Origin: an uncultured Collinsella sp.
Lineage (GTDB): Bacteria > Actinomycetota > Coriobacteriia > Coriobacteriales > Coriobacteriaceae
DNA: 7,598 nucleotides
Direction: 5' to 3'
Assembly (NCBI GenBank): GCA_902494295.1
Contig: CABUSL010000103.1
Location: 1-7,598, forward strand
This document shows, piece by piece, positions 6,076-7,598 of the stretch; within the stretch, counting starts at the first letter, position 1, and each line of letters opens with the position of its first letter. The translations under genes and the position numbers were made by a program. A model generated the notes under the pieces. It made no database searches. It worked only from the letters and a program-made list of their open reading frames with translations, and was not told where the DNA came from.

Positions 6076-6870
6076 ATGTTTAAACTGATTGCATCCGATA
6101 TGGACGGCACACTGCTTGACGAAAACGGCCAGGTGCCTCCCGAGACCTACGAACTGATTCTGGCGCTACACGAGCATGGCGTGCATTTCGCTGCATCGTC
6201 AGGTCGTCGCTACGATCGCCTGTGCGAGTTCTTTGCGCCCGTTCGCGACAAGATGGACTTTGTCGCCGCTAACGGCGCCCAAGTCTACGCCGACGGTAAG
6301 ATGGTGGACCGTGAGGTGTATTCCCACCTGGCGATTCGAAGGCTCGCCCAAGCCGTCAGGACGTTTCCCAATCTGCATCTTGCGCTCTTTGACCGAACCA
6401 AGTCCTTCCTGCTCGATGACGAGTGCAAGTTCGTGCGTGAGGTCGATAAGGACCTTCCCAATGCCGAGCGCATTTGGGAGCTGCCCGATCCCAGCGTAAA
6501 TATCATCAAGGCGAGTATCTTTTGCGATGACTGTGCCGTTATGGACAGTGCCTACGTACTGCAGCGCGAGCTTGGCCAGCTCTTTACCTTTGCGCCTTCT
6601 GGAAACGCATGGATCGATGCCATGCAGCCCGGTGTGTCGAAAGCCTCGGGAATCGAGCAGCTCATGGAGCACTATGGCGTCGAACGCGACGAGGTCATGG
6701 CGTTTGGCGACTCGATGAACGACTACGAGATCATTCGCTTTGTCGGCACGGGCTGCGCGATGGAAAATGCGCGCCCCGCGCTCAAGGCGGTGGCCGATCG
6801 CGTGGTGGGTTGTAACCGCGACCACGCCGTCCAGCAGGAGCTCCGTCGCGTGCTGGAGAGTCTCTCCTAA
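6076..6870 (+). CDS. Cof-type HAD-IIB family phosphatase
   Basis: The 264-residue protein has all four HAD motifs. Motif I is DMDGTLLD (8-15; nucleophile D8, acid D10). Motif II is AASSGR (39-44), followed by the family's ANGA (65-68). Motif III lysine is probably K189 (GVSKASGI), and motif IV is GDSMND (211-216). A C2-type cap lies between motifs II and III. Cof-type enzymes are soluble Mg-dependent phosphatases acting on sugar phosphates, flavin or pyridoxal phosphates; sequence alone does not tell the substrate. Length is normal and no signal peptide is visible. ATG 6076 has AAGGGAG (6062-6068) 7 nt upstream, but that site is paired in a strong leader stem-loop, which suggests translational control. 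Inverted repeats flank the gene. It converges on a second HAD gene of the same subfamily. Confidence 0.93.
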   Translation: MFKLIASDMDGTLLDENGQVPPETYELILALHEHGVHFAASSGRRYDRLCEFFAPVRDKMDFVAANGAQVYADGKMVDREVYSHLAIRRLAQAVRTFPNLHLALFDRTKSFLLDDECKFVREVDKDLPNAERIWELPDPSVNIIKASIFCDDCAVMDSAYVLQRELGQLFTFAPSGNAWIDAMQPGVSKASGIEQLMEHYGVERDEVMAFGDSMNDYEIIRFVGTGCAMENARPALKAVADRVVGCNRDHAVQQELRRVLESLS

Positions 6871-6872
6871 TC

Positions 6873-6901
6873 CGGCAGATGGGGACGTTCCTTTTCTGCC
6901 G
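6873..6901 (+). repeat. GGGGACGTTCC hairpin repeat after the HAD gene
   Basis: CGGCAGA (6873-6879) pairs perfectly with TCTGCCG (6895-6901). The loop holds TGGGGACGTTCC, which shares TGGGGACGTTC with the unit in the inverted repeats. It begins 2 nt after the HAD stop codon. The absence of a T-run after the stem argues against a classical terminator, though it could still stabilise the 3' end of the mRNA. Confidence 0.6.
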
Positions 6902-6907
6902 ACAGTG

Positions 6908-6945
6908 GGGGACAATCCTTGCAGCTTTTTGCGAAGAGTGTCCCC
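6908..6945. repeat. GGGGACA/TGTCCCC inverted repeat
   Basis: GGGGACA (6908-6914) is complementary to TGTCCCC (6939-6945), enclosing 24 nt. The right arm is also the start of the larger repeat array copy 2, so several dyads of the same family are nested or abutted in this convergent gap. Confidence 0.55.
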
Positions 6946-6991
6946 AACGACTAGTCGTTTAAGAACGTCCCCAATGACTACCCAACGACTA
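6934..6991 (-). repeat. Tandem GGGGAC repeat array, copy 2 (inverted), overlapping the stop codon of the second HAD gene
   Basis: Read on the minus strand, a short unit TAGTCGTTGGG (6991-6981) is followed by TAGTCATTGGGGAC (6980-6967), GTTCTTAAAC, GAC, TAGTCGTTGGGGAC (6953-6940) and ACTCTT. Bases 6980-6934 match copy 1 (5867-5913) at 44 of 47 positions. AACGACTAGTCGTT (6946-6959) is a perfect 14-nt palindrome. The first TAG (6991-6989) is the stop codon of the minus-strand HAD gene, as in copy 1 with ade. Confidence 0.85.
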
Positions 6992-7598
6992 AGCAAGGGC
7001 GGCCATGATGGTGCGGGCGACGCCGTCGTGGTCGTTGTCGTATTCGGTGATGGCGTCGGCGGCCTCGCGGTCTTCGGACTCGGCGTTGATCATGGCCATG
7101 CCGTGGCCCGCTGCCTGTAGCATGGGGATGTCGTTGATGTTGTCGCCGAACGCCCAGGCGTCGGCGAGACGCTCGCCCAGGTGCTCGCATAACCACGTGA
7201 GGGCCGTCCCCTTGGTGGCGCCCTCACCCATGACCTCGATATTCATGGCGTACGAACGCGTGACTTCAATGCCCTCGAGCGTGTCGAGCTCCGCCGCGAT
7301 GGCGTCGCGATCGGCCGGGTTGTGCCAGTACATGGCGATGCGTTCGAGTGTCTCGACCTCGTTGATCTTGCTGTCGATATCCATGTCGATCGGTGTTCGT
7401 GTGCGCTTGAGCGAAGCCGCGATGTGGGGGTCGCCACCGCAGAACTCATCCAGGCGCGTGTAGAGCGAGCGGGGGAGGAAGCACTGCCCGTCCGCGAAGA
7501 TATCGAAGGTCACATCGTGGCCGGCGGCGATGCGATGGACGCGATGAGCAATGCCGCGATCGAGCGGACGGCTCAAAATGCGCGTGGCGCGCGAGGCA
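6989..7598 (-). CDS. Second Cof-type HAD family hydrolase, N-terminus outside window
   Basis: The minus-strand frame is open from the window edge and yields 202 residues before TAG (6991-6989). Motif III lysine lies in EGATKGTALTWL (Lys codon 7213-7211), and motif IV is GDNINDIPML (GDNIND at 7147-7130), typical of Cof-type HAD-IIB phosphatases. The visible upstream half is the C2 cap. The nucleophile DxD motif and motif II should lie in about 60-70 missing residues, judging by the usual 260-290 length. A TTG at 7576 could be mistaken for a start, but coding continues upstream of it and starting there would drop the catalytic aspartates. The substrate is unknown. It converges on the other HAD gene, with 118 nt of repeats between them. 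Confidence 0.9.
   Translation of the reverse strand, partial: ASRATRILSRPLDRGIAHRVHRIAAGHDVTFDIFADGQCFLPRSLYTRLDEFCGGDPHIAASLKRTRTPIDMDIDSKINEVETLERIAMYWHNPADRDAIAAELDTLEGIEVTRSYAMNIEVMGEGATKGTALTWLCEHLGERLADAWAFGDNINDIPMLQAAGHGMAMINAESEDREAADAITEYDNDHDGVARTIMAALA

Noticed and set aside
6199..6996. 265-codon open frame antisense to the first HAD gene
   Set aside because: It overlaps all of the catalytic HAD motifs on the plus strand and has no recognisable domain.
7574..7576. TTG as the start of the second HAD gene
   Set aside because: The frame continues upstream to the window edge and a start here would lack the catalytic DxD motif; the gene is truncated by the window.

Overview
This is a GC-rich bacterial window with strong AAGGAGG/GGAGG ribosome-binding sites about 7 nt before most starts. 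The gene set and the dispersed GGGGAC repeats suggest an actinobacterium of the Coriobacteriia, possibly Collinsella or a relative. That placement is inference from sequence style and remembered gene content; no search was run.

Layout. The first 397 bases hold the N-terminal 132 codons of a class A penicillin-binding protein on the minus strand, cut by the window edge. It diverges from a 652-residue U32-family protein (560-2518), most like the RlhA/TrhP RNA hydroxylation proteins. Next come a tyrosyl-tRNA synthetase with HLGH and KMSKS motifs (2615-3826) and a clear intrinsic terminator (3856-3890). An adenine deaminase (4049-5869) follows with its own leader. After a structured gap comes a Cof-type HAD phosphatase (6076-6870). 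It faces a second Cof-type HAD gene on the minus strand (6989 to beyond 7598), whose N-terminus lies outside the window.

How the genes relate. This is mostly core metabolism in single-gene or short units: cell-wall synthesis, RNA modification, tRNA charging, purine salvage, and two HAD phosphatases of unknown substrate. No operon with a shared pathway is evident. The U32 protein and TyrRS both serve translation, but tyrS has a credible promoter and leader of its own.

The unusual material is between genes. A 47-nt repeat (44 of 47 identical) occurs in inverted orientation on both sides of the first HAD gene. In each copy the repeat runs directly from the TAG stop codon of the neighbouring gene, adenine deaminase on one side and the second HAD gene on the other. 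More GGGGAC-containing dyads sit in the HAD-HAD gap. The leader of the first HAD gene is a two-tier stem-loop (13 pairs, then 10) that buries the Shine-Dalgarno sequence. Stem-loops also precede tyrS and the adenine deaminase gene. No complete mobile element, CRISPR array, RNA gene, or known defence or biosynthetic system is visible.
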